From NCBI RefSeq assembly GCF_048569485.1, contig NC_134353.1, positions 427,117,650 to 427,181,649 of the forward strand: DNA of 64,000 nucleotides, read 5' to 3'. The DNA comes from Anomaloglossus baeobatrachus. Lineage: Eukaryota > Chordata > Amphibia > Anura > Aromobatidae. Numbering within the stretch: the first letter of the stretch is position 1; each line of letters begins with the position of its first letter. This document shows, one piece after another, positions 43,355 to 55,340 of the stretch. A program made the position numbers and the translations under genes. A model generated the notes under the pieces. That model saw only the letters and a program-made list of their open reading frames with translations, did not search any database and was not told the origin of the DNA.

Positions 43355-43389
43355 AGAGAGCTCTCATTATTGTGTTAGCTATTTGTGTG

Positions 43390-45511
43390 GACGTATATTT
43401 CTCTATTATGGATTGGGAGACTCGTGAAGCAGCATCCTCCTCAGGTAGGCAGAGATTTCGTATAACCAATAGATCCACCGTTTGCCCCTCTTTGTCCCTA
43501 GTTCCAGCAATCAAAATATTTTTCAATTGGTTAAGAAGGATTTTATTTCTCTCTGCTCTCGTCCTGTTGGCTTTCCAAATTTGACGCTGGCAGAGAAGAG
43601 AGCTATTCACACCCTCAAGAGCAATACCTCTTTTGTTATAAAGGAAGCGGACAAGGGGGAAACGTGGTTCTCTGGCCTATAGAGATGTATACAGAGGAGA
43701 CCCATAGACAACTGGGCAACATCAGATTTTACCTTAAGCTACCATCCGATCCGGGGACGATGTTCGCGAAGAAACTCAAGAACCTGTTATGATTCCCAGA
43801 TTAAATGCTGAATGTATCAGCTAAGAAGAGACAATTCATCTGGGTTGAGCACCCGGTGGTTCCAACTTTCTATATGTTACCTAAGGTGCACAAGGATTTG
43901 CAGAAACCACCGGGTCGCCACATTGTCTCCAGCATCGGCAGTTTATGCGAAAAAGCATGCACATACATTGATTTTTTTCTTGCAGCCCGTGGTTACCACT
44001 CTACCTTCATATGTACAGGATTCAGCATACTTCATACAAATATGCCAGGATATCAATGTGGCACCCCAGAATCTGCTAGTCACATGTGATGTGGAGTCGC
44101 TCTACTCGAACATTTGACACTCAGACGGTATGCACGCAACAGCTTTTTTCTTAAATAGCCAAACATCATCTGATCGTATGCACAATTCCTTCTTGTTGGA
44201 CCTGCTTGATTTTGTGCTCAAACATAACTTTTTTGTTTGATAGGTCTTTTTTCCGTCAGATCTCGGGAGTGGCCATGGGGCGAAATGTGCCCCGGCTTTC
44301 GCAAACTTATTTTTGGGATAGTGGGAGGCAACAATGGTTTTTCCATCTCCAGGATTTCTCAAATCTATGAAGAAATGGTATTGCTACCTTGACGACATCT
44401 TTTTCCTATGGTCAGGTACGGAATTAGAATGTCGAGAATTTATTGAACAACTGAAGTCAAATCAGATCAACATCTTTCTCACATATGATTTCTCTCCTAC
44501 TAGAGTAACATTCTTAGATTTGGAAATCAAGAGAGATGGATCAAGACTAACTATCAATCTGTATCGTAAGCCAACTGCAACCAACTGCCTCCTATCCTTC
44601 AAAAGTTTCCATTCGTTACATACCCGCAATGGCATTTCAACAAGCCAATTCCTTAGGATCAGTCGGAATTGTACGACGTATGAGGATTTTAAGATCCAGA
44701 CAGGTGCCCTTACCCAACGTCTGAGAGAACGTGTATATCCAAAACGGATGATCTCCCGTGCCTTCCAACGTGCCAGTGGTTGTTCCCAAGAATCACTTCT
44801 ATCTACAGTGCGACATGTCCAGGACAAACAGCTGAGGCTCATCACGGATTTTAATGATCAATGGCGACAGGCGACAGGAGTTTTGCAGAAATATTGGGGG
44901 ATTTTGATCTCCGATACACATACCACACAACAAGTGGGTTCTTTCCCCTCACTAACAGAGGGAGGGCGCCACATCTGAGAGATTTGCTCACTAGGAGCCA
45001 TTTCAAAAGACCCACTTTCAAATTGAATTGTGGCATCATATTGCATGGTTCATTTCCCTGTGGTAATATCTGCCCCCACATGTGTCCCACTAGGGACATT
45101 TTTGTTAATCCTCTCGATTCTTCAAAACATCAGTTAAAGTCGTATATTAACTGCAAAACAAAAAATGTCATCTATGCCCTCACTTGTCCATGTAATAAGG
45201 TATATGTCGGCCAGACATCACAAGAACTGCGGAAGAGAATGCAGAAGCATCTCTCCACCATAAATCTAGCACCCTCTGATATACGGAAGGGTAAGACCCT
45301 CACCCCAATAGCATCACACTTCCTGACTTACCATCAAAGTCAAACTAGTAAAATTCAAATTTGTGGACTTCAGAGGATTATGGGATCAGAAAGGAATGAT
45401 TTCCATCAGATCCTACTTTTACAATACGAATCACGTTGGATTTTTGTATTACAGTCCATTAATCCATCTGGACTGAATGAAGAGCTCAATTTCACCGGCT
45501 TTTTAGGTTGA
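43390..45511 (+). pseudogene. PLE 3 reverse transcriptase and GIY-YIG endonuclease, broken
   Basis: PLE blocks appear in order across several frames: LTLAEKRAIHTLKSNTSFVIKEADKG (43580), VVPTFYMLPKVHKDLQKPPGRHIVSS (43850), VTCDVESLYSN (44090), then the catalytic box as YLDD (CYLDDIFFLW, 44380) with LEIKRDGSRLTINLYRKPTATN. The final frame (44861-45511) is open and holds INCKTKNVIYALTCPCNKVYVGQTSQELRKRMQKHL and the ending NPSGLNEELNFTGF. Multiple frameshifts and stops in the first half make it an old relic. Confidence 0.85.
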
Positions 45512-45605
45512 CTATGTTGGGTATTCTGGATTTTCCAAGTGTGTATATATTTATATACAAACTGTCTCATTATTAATCATTCTTAACCCTCCTTTTCTAC
45601 TTTAG

Positions 45606-46284
45606 GAATTTAAAGGTACCGTCACACTAAGCGACGCTCCAGCGATCCCACCAGCAACCTGACCTGGCAGGGATCGCTGGAGCGTCGCTACATGGGTTGC
45701 TGGTGAGCTGTCACACAGGCAGATCTCACCAGCAACCAGTGACCAGCCGCCAGCGACACGTGGAATCCATGCTGCGCTTGGTAACTAAGGTAAATATTGG
45801 GTAACCAACCCGATATTTACCTTGGTTACCAGCGCACACCGCTTAGCGCTGGCTCCCTGCACTCCTAGTCCTAGCCAGAGTACACATCGGGTTAATTACC
45901 CGATGTGTAGTCAGGCTGTGTGTGCAGTGAGCAGGGAGCCTGCACTGACAGCGTGAGAGCGGCGGACGCTTGTAACGAAGGTAAATATCAGGTAACCAAG
46001 GAAAGGGCTTCTTGGTTACCCGATATTTACCTTCGTTACCAGCGTCCGCAGAAGCCGGCTCACTGCACATTCAGTTGTTGCTCTATCGCTGTCAAACACA
46101 GCGATGTGTGCTTCACAGCGGGAGAGCAACAACTAAAAAAATGGTCCAGGACATTCAGCAACAACCAGCGACCTCACAGCAGGGGCCAGGTTATTGCTGG
46201 ATGTCACACACAGCAACATCGCTAGCAAGTTGTGCCTCAGCAGTGATGTTGCTAGCGATGTTGCTTAGTGTGACGGTACCTTTA
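45606..46284. mobile_element. TTAA MITE, copy 2 of the family
   Basis: TTAA + AGGTACCGTCACACTAAGC at the left, and GCTTAGTGTGACGGTACCT + TTAA at the right: perfect 19-base inverted ends with a TTAA duplication. The interior is palindrome-rich and non-coding. Confidence 0.85.
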
Positions 46285-47068
46285 AGGCCCCGTCACACTA
46301 AGCAACATCGCTAGCAACATCGCTGCTAACGAACAACTTTTGTGACGTTGCTAGCGATGTTGCTGTGTGTGACATCCAGCAACAACCTGGCCCCTGCTGT
46401 GAGGTCGTTGGTTGTTGCTGAATGTCCTGGGCCATTTTTTAGTTGTTGCTGTCCTGCTGTGAAGCACAGATCGCTGTGTGTGACAGCGAGACAGCAACAA
46501 CTAAATGTGCAGTGAGCAGGAGCCGGCTTCTGCAGAGGCTGGTAACCAATGTAAACATCGGGTAACCAAGAAGCCCTGTCCTTGGTTACTCGATATTTAC
46601 CTTTGATACCAGCCTCCCCCGCTCTCACTGCCTGTGCTGCCAGCTCCTGCTCTGTGCACATGTAGCTAGCTGCAGGACACATCGGGTTAATTAACCTGAT
46701 GTGTGCTGTAAGTAGGAGAGCAGGGAGCCAGCGCTAAGCAGTGTGCGCTGCTCCCTGCTCTGTGCACATTTAGCTGCAGCACACATCAGGTAATTAACCC
46801 CATGTGTGCTGTAGCTAGGAGAGCAAGGAGCCAGCGCTCAGTGTGCGCTGCTCCCTGCTCTCTGCACGTGTAGCTGGTCACTGGTCACTGGTGAGCTCAC
46901 CAGCAACTCGTGTAGCCACGCTCCAGCGATCCCTGCCAGGTCAGGTTGCTGGTGGGATCGCTGGAGCGTCGCAGTGTGACAGCTCACCAGCAACCTCCTA
47001 GCAACTTACCAGCGATCCCTATCGTTGTTGGGATCGCTGGTAAGTTGCTTAGTGTGACGGTACCTTTA
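46285..47068. mobile_element. TTAA MITE, copy 3, back-to-back with copy 2
   Basis: Starts GGCCCCGTCACACTAAGC directly after the TTAA of copy 2 and ends GTTGCTTAGTGTGACGGTACC. The same interior palindromes are shuffled. The outer right flank is TTTA rather than TTAA, so the history of this copy is less clear. Confidence 0.75.
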
Positions 47069-48400
47069 CTCTTGCAATTGCATAAGCAAAGTGTTACAAC
47101 CTACGCCTGAATGATATCTGTCTCTATGAATCTATACTGGCGTTCTACTGCCTCTCCTGCATGGATCATGCACGTCAATCCATTTTGGAAAAACTTTGGC
47201 TTTGGGGGTTTTGCCTGGGAGAACATTCCCTTTCCTACTTAAAGAGGACTGATGTAAATTCTATCAGAATAATGTTATCACAATTTCATGGGAAGCTCTC
47301 CATATCATTCCTCTCGTTCAACAGTCTACTTATATTCATTTTTCACTGGATGAATTATAGTTGCCATTTTTTATACTATGTCTGAGACAGGATTGTGTAT
47401 GCGCCTATTTATCTTTTCCGTTATTATCTTGTCTTTTGCCCATACATATTCGTGGTGTGAGCAGTACTACAATACCATCTCGAGCTCTAACCTTCGGACA
47501 GGGTGTTCGATCTGATACGAGGCTTTTCTTGGCCCTTTTGTGATACAGGAAGACAGAAATGTCTATGCTTAGGATTTCTGGGAGTGTATAGAAATAAGTT
47601 TGAGAATACATGCTCGCTGTAAGCTTTTACCAAACTATATCCTTTGCCCACAACGTCGCTGGGCATATACATTGCTCGTATTTCATATATAGTCATTCTA
47701 TTCTAATGCACATACTTTGAATTTCGCTCTATATGAATCATTAGTTGAGATTAAGTTTAGGTTGGTGGCCACCAGTGCGCATGCGTGTGCTCCCCTGTAT
47801 ATATAACCATAATAGTGTTTAAAACCATATATTGAGATGATCATAATCGTTGGGATACTTGTCCTGTGTTTCTGCTCTTATGTCTACCCAGTATAAAGGT
47901 GATGAATTTATCGTTACCATTATGTATAGGTTTGATTTATTGTGCCGCAAGTATTATGCGGCGGATGACTATCAATACGTACTTATGGGTTCTTCATGTG
48001 TGTATGTACATGTGTGTGCATATAAGTGTATATACATGTATATGTATGTGTGTATGCATGCATTTATAATATGCCTGCACTACCCGGGAGACTTGCAATT
48101 TGAAATGGACTATACTGTTGTGATCATATATGTGCTTTTTAGGAATATGATACATGTGTGAGTCTCTTAGGATTACACTTTTTAAGTGTATATTTCAGAC
48201 TGTACTTATGCTATATTCTGTATATATTTATATGATTTGTGGGGTTTACCAGGCATAAAGTGGCAATTGCCACCATGATAAGACTTAGATTATGTCATCG
48301 TGACTATACTATATGGTTTCCATGGTCAGAGCTTTAATCATGTGGCCACACTGCTTCCCCATAGTCGGTCATTCATATAGTCACAGAGCATGCGTGGGGG
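47069..48400 (+). other. PLE 3 3' part, no gene seen
   Basis: AT-rich sequence with a GTATGTGTGTATG-type low-complexity run at 47990-48065. I recognise no protein frame. Confidence 0.4.
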
Positions 48401-48429
48401 CCCCGTGCACTTAAACAATAAAATAAATA

Positions 48430-48831
48430 ATTTTACTGGAGGCACTAGGGGCTGCCATGCTGGATTTGCTGTGTGTGTAATGACAGTTACTCACTCCTTT
48501 ATGGCAGCCCCTGTGCATAGACTGAGTCTGAATCCGACCCCTAGGCTTATCACAGGAGAGCTCCATGCTGTGAAATGGATGCGCCCCCTGGGCTGTCCAG
48601 ATCACAGTTGAGGGAGGAGATCAGCGCCATCTTTCTGCAGCTCACAGCGGTCATGCTGTGTGCTGAACTTTTCCCCCTTGTCACCCGTTCGGCCCGTGGA
48701 GCAGTGTACCAGCGCCCCTCCCCCCCGCCGCTACAGTCTCCAATGACACCCCCACGCTCTTCCCCCATGGCCTATCACCTGTTGGCCTATGTGAGTAGTG
48801 TACGGCCCCCCTCCCTCCCCGGCCGCAGCGG

Positions 48832-48874
<43 letters not shown>

Positions 48875-49740
48875 GCAGAGCATTTTGTGTGCGCGCGTGT
48901 GGCAGAGCATTGTGTGTGCGTGCATGTGGCAGAGCATTGTGTGCGCGTGCCTGGCAGAGCATTGTGGTTGAGTGTGCGGCAGAGCATTTTGGGTGGTCGT
49001 GCATGCAGAGCATTGCACAGTCATGCTGCTCGGTCACAAACAGTATATACACAGTGTTCACACGGTATATACACAGACAATACACAGTATATAGTATATA
49101 CACACGCTGGCTCCGCCTCCCTCATGCTGCTCGGTCACACACAATATACACAGTGTTCATACGGTATATAGTATATACACAGTAAAGGATATATAGCATA
49201 TACACATGCTGGCTCCGCTGCCCTCATGCTGGGTGCTCGGTCACACACAGTATATACAAAGTTTACACACTGCGTGCGTCTGTGTGGCAGAGCATTGCGG
49301 GCGTGCATGCGGCAGAGCATTGCTGGACCGGGGCGTGCAGAGCGTTCTGTGGGGAGCAATATGCAGCTGTCGTTGGTGACACTTTAGACATTTGTGGTCA
49401 AACAAAATGGCTCCGCACTGTGTCCCTACACTTCATTCTCTCTTATCTGTTGGAAACATCCAGATTGGGAGGGGGAGGTGTAATATCACACACAGGAGAG
49501 CAGATTCTGCCCACTTTACTGCAGCTGTAATCCAGGCTTTTTCTACAGTAGGATTTCAGCAGCTGCTCCCCCTAGTGTTTAAGAGTGGAAAATATCAAAT
49601 TTTAATTTTTTTTTATATTTTGCTCAATTAAAAACAAAATATTTAAACAAAACATTAAAACATTAATACTTTACATTTTTTCAGTTATTGAAAACATTTT
49701 TTGGGCACGACACCTTCCCTTTAAGACATTACTGCCATAA
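48430..49740. repeat. Dispersed repeat with internal minisatellites
   Basis: The outer parts (GCACTAGGGGCTGCCAT at the left; CCCCCTAGTGTTTAAG and CGACACCTTCCCTTTAAG at the right) look like one dispersed repeat. Its centre expanded into (GT)n at 48832-48868, a ~28 bp unit with GCAGAGCATTGTG (48875-49018 and 49285-49350), and a ~100 bp unit with CTCGGTCACA, AGTATATACAC and CTGGCTCCGC (49022-49270). Confidence 0.6.
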
Positions 49741-50730
49741 GGTACTTGGTGGGAGAATGCCAAAATATAGATGGGAACCTGAGAGCCAATTAGGAAGCAC
49801 TCAAAGAAGCAAGAAATGTTACAGAGACTTGAAACATTTTCTGAAAAATGTAATTTATTAAAGAACATTTCACATTACAAAAAATAAAAACTTTTGTTAA
49901 CCATTGATACCTATCTGGTATCGTATATGTAAATAATGTTAGAATTAAAACATTGCTTAATTCTACATAAAATATGTTTAATATTTCCCCGATAACCCAC
50001 TAATAAAAAAATAAACAGAAACAGACATGACATTTTCGCCAATGGACCTTTATCATGAGTTTTGGTCACCTGAGGAACAATGTGCTGCAAACCTCACCAG
50101 CAGCGACAACAGCCGCTGTACGACATCAGCATTAAAACAAATATATAAATAAATCTCTCAATCAGTATAACTAGGTCATAAAAACACTTATTTACATTGG
50201 AGTACATGGGTTTTTTGGCTTTTTTTTCTTCAGTTTAGTTGCGATACTTGGGCCCAGAGACTGCACATGTAGATTTTTTAAAACATACATGGAACAGGAT
50301 CCATTTTTATTGCAGCCAAGGAGGTTTTATTTCTAACATGCGACTGAAATTTGTTAATCTGCAATCTTATCGGCTGTTATGGGCAACATGTATTTTTCCC
50401 CTAGTTTCAATAAAGCAATTCCATTGTGTCACTTTGTCCAGTTCCTTTTTAATATAACCAGTTATTCTGCAGAAACAAATTACGGTAAATGTATTTTGCT
50501 ACGCATCACAATCAGATGTCATACCCCTGGATAATAGAATTGTCTCAATGTGATGATCATCCAAATACATTGCTTAAAAACATTTCAGTTTGGAATGGAG
50601 GACATCGAAGAGCTGTGAGAAACGTCTGTCTATAATGGCTAAAAACTTGTAGATCACAAATTTAGACTAATAGCTCTTAAATATTCCATATAGGCACATA
50701 AGGCAAAAGCTTAAAAAAGGTGTCATCTAG
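49741..50730. other. AT-rich DNA, no gene seen
   Basis: No repeat ends or coding signature noticed. Minus-strand AATAAA occurs near 49853, 50306 and 50333 (TTTATT on the plus strand), so some of it could be 3' UTR of a minus-strand gene, but this is not demonstrable. Confidence 0.3.
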
Positions 50731-51330
50731 GACTTACCTCTTCACTCCCTGGGGATTTTCCATTTTCATTTCTTTGTCCCCTCTTTCCAAGAGCCGCAAC
50801 TTTTTTTTTCCCCCCATCAATCTAGCAATATGAGGCTTGTTTTTTTGTGGGATGAATTGCACTTTACATCATTCATTCTGCCATAGGTGTATTTTTTAAA
50901 AATGGTTTCATTCATAATGGGGCAAAAGAGGGAGGTGATTTGAACTTTTTTAAAAATATATATTTTTTTTTCCTTACACTTAGTCCCCTTAGTGGACGTG
51001 AAGCTAATAGAAACTGACAGTCTGATTGCTTGTACTGTACAGAGCAGGGCCTCAGCATCACTCCAAACAGCACAAATGATCTTTCAATGTCGGCACTCAC
51101 AGGAACTACATCATGACAGACACAGGGGTCATCAGCTGACCCCCGCTGTCATGAGAACACATTGGCACTCCGTGATCACCTCACAGGGCCGCCAATGGTG
51201 GGGAGGAATGTTGTGCTCTCCGATGTATGGAGCAGACATGTGGGAAGAATGCAGGCTCGCATGATTAAAGTGATACACGACCAATGATGTACCGGTATGA
51301 CATAGGCTGTGAAGCGGGTTAACATTGATG
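50731..51330. repeat. Relic of a dispersed MITE-like repeat
   Basis: The stretch with 'CAATATGAGGCTTG', 'GTGGGATGAATTGCAC' and 'CCGCTGTCATGAG' to 'AAGCGGGTTAAC' resembles the interior and end of the TTAA MITE class. The ends are too eroded to fix. Confidence 0.4.
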
Positions 51331-51730
51331 GCCTATATTTAGGCTAGGCAGTAATATCTGATGTGACACCCGGCACCCCCGCAATCAGATTTTCTTGGTG
51401 CTAGCCAACTGTGAAGAGCTGAGGAACAGAACAGTGCCATAAACACAATACTGGCCATGGCTGGGTATACTGCAGATCCAGCCCCTATTCAAATCAATAG
51501 GTGGTCCCCAAGTGTACTGCCTGAATGCGACCACTATACAGTTGACAGTTTTGCAGCTCCACAACTCATCACATCCAGCTGGCACAGAGCAGCTGATTGT
51601 TGGGTGTGCCATCAATATAAGTCCCGGATAACCCCTTTAATAGTAAATCAGAAATGTGCTGATTGGAGAAGTCGCGTTTGACAAACAGGTAAAAAGTAAA
51701 GTGTTCAAACATCTTAAACCATTACAATTC

Positions 51731-51955
51731 GTGATAAGCGAGCACTGCCATGCTTGGTAGTCATAACAAGCAGTTGGATGCTCTGATGGTCATGACTCGA
51801 ATACCTGAGTATAATGGAAGACAATGGGGGACTTGAAATGCTAGAGTTTTCCATCAGACTTCTATTATACTTGGGTGCTCAAGTCACACCCATCCGAGCA
51901 TCCATCTGCGTATTACCAGTACTGAGCACCCAAGCCTGGTAGTGCTTGCTCATCA
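51731..51955. mobile_element. Foldback MITE
   Basis: GTGATAAGCGAGCACTGCCATGCTTGG at the left is inverted as CCAAGCCTGGTAGTGCTTGCTCATCA at the right, with only the flanking 20 bases or so perfect. 225 bp, no coding capacity. Confidence 0.7.
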
Positions 51956-52148
51956 TTAATTACAATATAATCAATGGTAGTAAAGGTATTAATACAGAAT
52001 TGTGCTTTTAAGTACTTAGAATACCTACTGTTCTGAATGGTTAGAAAAACTGTGACCAATATGATTGGCAATATGATTTGCAGTGTTTTTATGCCAACTG
52101 CTTGAGGCATTATTTTGTGTAACTTAAAACATTAAGAAAAAAAAGACT

Positions 52149-52515
52149 TAAAGCGAATCTGTCATCAGTCTCAATTTAGCCATTTTAATAAGTATTATCC
52201 ATAAAATTACACTCCTGAAGCATCTTTTCCCATAACACATTGTGCCTCTCCTTTTTTATTCCTTCTAGAAAGGTCTACATAAATTGACAACTGGGCATTA
52301 CCAGTTGGGGGTTATGTCCCAATAAAGTTAGCACTAATTGGACAGTGTCCATCTGTAAGGACACACCCCCAACTGGTAGCACTCCATTGTGGTATGCAGA
52401 TACACTGAGAATATTAACAGGAGAATGGCCCTATACCAAGTTGTAGGAAAAGATGCTCCATAATTGGTAAACTTTCAGCAAACTGGCACTCTAGACACCA
52501 CAGTGTAGAAAACAA
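52149..52515. mobile_element. Foldback repeat fragment
   Basis: Starts AAAGCGAATCTGTCATCAG. Contains nested inverted pairs: AGCATCTTTTCC / GGAAAAGATGCT and ACCAGTTGGGGGT / ACCCCCAACTGGT. The outer right end is unclear because the next foldback starts there. Confidence 0.55.
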
Positions 52516-52522
52516 TTTGTTT

Positions 52523-53155
52523 AAAGGGAATCTGTCAGCAGATTTGGTACCTATAAGATGTGGCCACCACCACCAGTGGGCTCTTATATACAGGATTCTA
52601 ACATGCTGTATATAAGAGCCCAAGCCGCTGTGTAGAACGTAAAAAAATCACTTTATAATAAATACTTACCTAAAACTGTCGCTGCGGTGGAGTTGGGTCA
52701 TATGGGCGTCTCCGTTCTCCGGTGCCGGCGCCTCCTCTTTCAGCCATCTTCGTCGTCCTCCTGAAGCTTGTGGGCATGACGCGTCCTACGTCATACACAA
52801 TGACCGGTCCCGCGCATGCGCAATACAATAATCTGCCCAGAGCAAGGCAGATCAAAGTAAAGTGCGCTTACGCAGGACTTCAATGCTATAGCATGTGCAT
52901 GACGTAGTATGAGTCATGCACCCCAGCTTCAGAAGGACGAGAAAGTTGGCCGAAAGGGGAGGCGCCAGCACCGGAGAAGCCCATATCACCCAACGCCACC
53001 ACAGTGACCATTTAGGTAAGTATTATAAAGTGATTTTTACACATTCTACACAGCGGCCTGGGCTCTTACATACAGTATGTTAGTAAGCTGTATTTAAGAG
53101 CCCGGTGGTGGTGGCCGCAGCTTATACGCCCCACATCTGCTGACAGGTTCCTTCT
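52523..53155. mobile_element. Large foldback element, copy 1
   Basis: AAAGGGAATCTGTCAGCAGA at the left and TCTGCTGACAGGTTCC at the right. The arms mirror each other throughout (GTGGCCACCACCACC / GGTGGTGGTGGCC; GGCGCCTCCTCTTTC / GGGGAGGCGCC; ATGACGCGTCCTACGTCAT / ATGACGTAGTATGAGTCAT). About 630 bp, almost wholly self-complementary, non-coding. Confidence 0.8.
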
Positions 53156-53240
53156 AAATTCATAAAAAGGTCAATTCTTTCATTTCCATCATGTGATATG
53201 TAGTGAATTCTAGTAAGAAAAAAATTAAAATGTGTCACTT

Positions 53241-53682
53241 AAAAGGAACAAGTCCCCTCCAAAAAATTAATGCCTGCACAACTAATCGTCATCTGAGGGG
53301 AAATAGCGTTTAAATCCTAGCTGTCTTACTTGAAGTGTGGCCACTTAAATTCTATTCTCCCTGCAGCTGCTCACTTCCAGTCATTGGGGTGATGTAGGGA
53401 GCAGTTACTCACCACTCACCGGCACCATGATTGACAGCTTACCATGCACACAAATGTTGCAGAGGCTGACACTCAATATACTGGGGACTGATTACAGCCG
53501 TGCACACTGCATAGTGAGCGGTGACCAACAACCCTGTGCATCACCCCAGTGACTGGAAGTGAGCGGCTGCAGGGAAAATTTAGGGTCATTTTTAAGTAGG
53601 AAAGGCAACTAGTTACCTGCACTTTTTGACCGTACCTGTGTGCAGGTAAATGGCTTTTGTGGAGGGGACAGGTTCCCTCTGA
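53241..53682. mobile_element. Foldback element, second family
   Basis: AGGAACAAGTCCCCTCC at the left and GGAGGGGACAGGTTCCCT at the right, with internal inverted pairs such as CACTTCCAGTCATTGGGGTGAT / ATCACCCCAGTGACTGGAAGTG (each described here only by its core). 440 bp, non-coding. Confidence 0.75.
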
Positions 53683-54829
53683 AACAATATAACTTTATTC
53701 TAGTCACTTAAAATTCTACATTATGTAAAAATCTAAGGTGTTAAGAAAATATAATGCTTAAAAACAAACATTCTTTTATTTAAAAAAGATACATTTCAAT
53801 TTTGGTCGAAGAGATTCAAACTTCTATTTTGCTGCACCCTTGCAGATATGTCAATGTCACCATTAATTACCCACCATACCAGCTGCATAGATAAAGAGGG
53901 TAACATCACAATTTGCGTTACATTATTAACACATGTACATCAATTTCGCAAAGCACATTTTTGTTATTTACAGTCCACATTCTATTTTATATCTCTTTTG
54001 ATGTTACTACTGTGAAAATGACTGCACCAAATCCCACTGTTTGTCAGAGATGGAAACCGCATCTCTGCAGCAGAAGTGCCAAATTGGTGAGAAACGTACA
54101 TGCCCTACAACGACATATTTCATGGCGTTATTGTTTACCAGTATAATGACCAGTATCATAAGACAAAAGTCATACTACATATGGAACGCAGTTGGGAACA
54201 TCATGTGAAGTATCTAAGATCCCTCATCAAAAGAGATACAATTTAGTGTGGATTGTAACACAATACACATCTGTGTTAAATGCCGTGCAAATGGAAGAAC
54301 AAGGTCAATATAGTCAGAGCATGACAATAACTTGAAAAAGAACAATACACTTAAAACGCATTGCCTTTTGGAATGAAAGTGATTATAGTCTTATGTTGTT
54401 GCACACATGTAAAAAATACAGACCTTTTGTTGTTACTTCTGGGGAGAAAGGACTGTTTTCAATTCTGTTATAAAGGGTATCATCTTTGTTCCTGTTCGAT
54501 ATGACTGCATAAACAAATAACTGATCTTATACCATCCAGACTTGTTGTGTAAAACGTTGAGCCCCCCAGACATCAGATTAAGTTATGTTACATTATGTTG
54601 AATACATTAAAACAGACATCTCAAGAGTGGTAACTGATCCTCCTCAAAAACTGTACCGAAAGTTTTCTGGTTTGGAAATCTAACCTCAATGTGCAGCAGC
54701 GACTTTAAAGAAAATGTAACGATCAGAAATATTAAAACCTATAACTAGTTCAAAATTGAAAAATGGAACAAAATGTAAGCTTTCTGAAGCATTTCACCAA
54801 AGTAATGTCAGCATAAAACAGAGCTAAAA
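53683..54829. other. AT-rich, repeat-poor stretch
   Basis: No repeat ends and no coding frame noticed. A minus-strand AATAAA (TTTATT near 53776) in an A/T-rich setting is compatible with a 3' UTR end of a minus-strand transcript, perhaps a distal MEX3D end. This is inference only. Confidence 0.3.
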
Positions 54830-55330
54830 GGTGTTGTCCACCCAAATTTACATTTACAGGTGTCTGAAATGCATCAATATACTTTTCTTTCCGATAGCTG
54901 CGCCAGATGTCAAAATTTCAGTATGGTCCCATCCGGTTTGAATCCAGATCAGAAAAGTCACTTCCCAACTTCTGTGTCAGCATAGGGGTAAACAGGGCTT
55001 TCATTCTGGTTCAAGTTGTCACCGGGTCAAAATGTGGCCATTTTTTCATTACAGCTGCTCTCCTGAATTTGCCATTATTTTGTAAATCTGCCACACTGTT
55101 CCAAAGATATGGGCCTTTGTATTTTTTGCCAATGTTTCAGGGGGTGTCGCTTCCAGCAGGCTGCTTTGAGAACAGTCTCCTTGGTAAAGGCACTAAAAAT
55201 TAAATCACAAAATAAGAAAGGCCATGCCTTTGGAACAGTATGGCAAATTTTAATAAAATGAAAAATGTAATATTCAGGAGGGCAAAAGAAGTCCAATCAG
55301 AGCAAAACCGGTCCACTTTTGACTTTGTGA
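54830..55330. repeat. Dispersed repeat, partly inverted
   Basis: 'GCCACACTGTTCCAAAGATATGG' near 55090 is echoed inverted as 'GGAACAGTATGGCAAATTTTAATA' near 55230, and 'CTCCTGAATTTGCC' by 'ATTCAGGAGGGCAAAA', indicating an imperfect foldback. Ends not fixed. Confidence 0.5.
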
Positions 55331-55340
55331 CAGGTCCTCT

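Larger units (their letters stand above)
35090..48400 (+). mobile_element. Old Penelope-like element 3, fragmented by later insertions (approximate limits)
   Basis: Plus-strand PLE with a terminal-repeat-like segment carrying a degenerate hammerhead core near 35151, reverse transcriptase and GIY-YIG coding at 43390-45511, and a long AT-rich 3' part to about 48400. It is interrupted by MITEs (35474-36177, 43105-43354, 45606-47068) and LINE 2 (36524-42790). End points are uncertain because no target duplication was found. Its frames are much more damaged than those of PLE 1. Confidence 0.6.

Noticed and set aside
48575-49171. 198-codon open frame on the plus strand
   Set aside because: It runs through the GT microsatellite and the minisatellite (repeated CVCVCV and AEHCV phrases); composition explains it.
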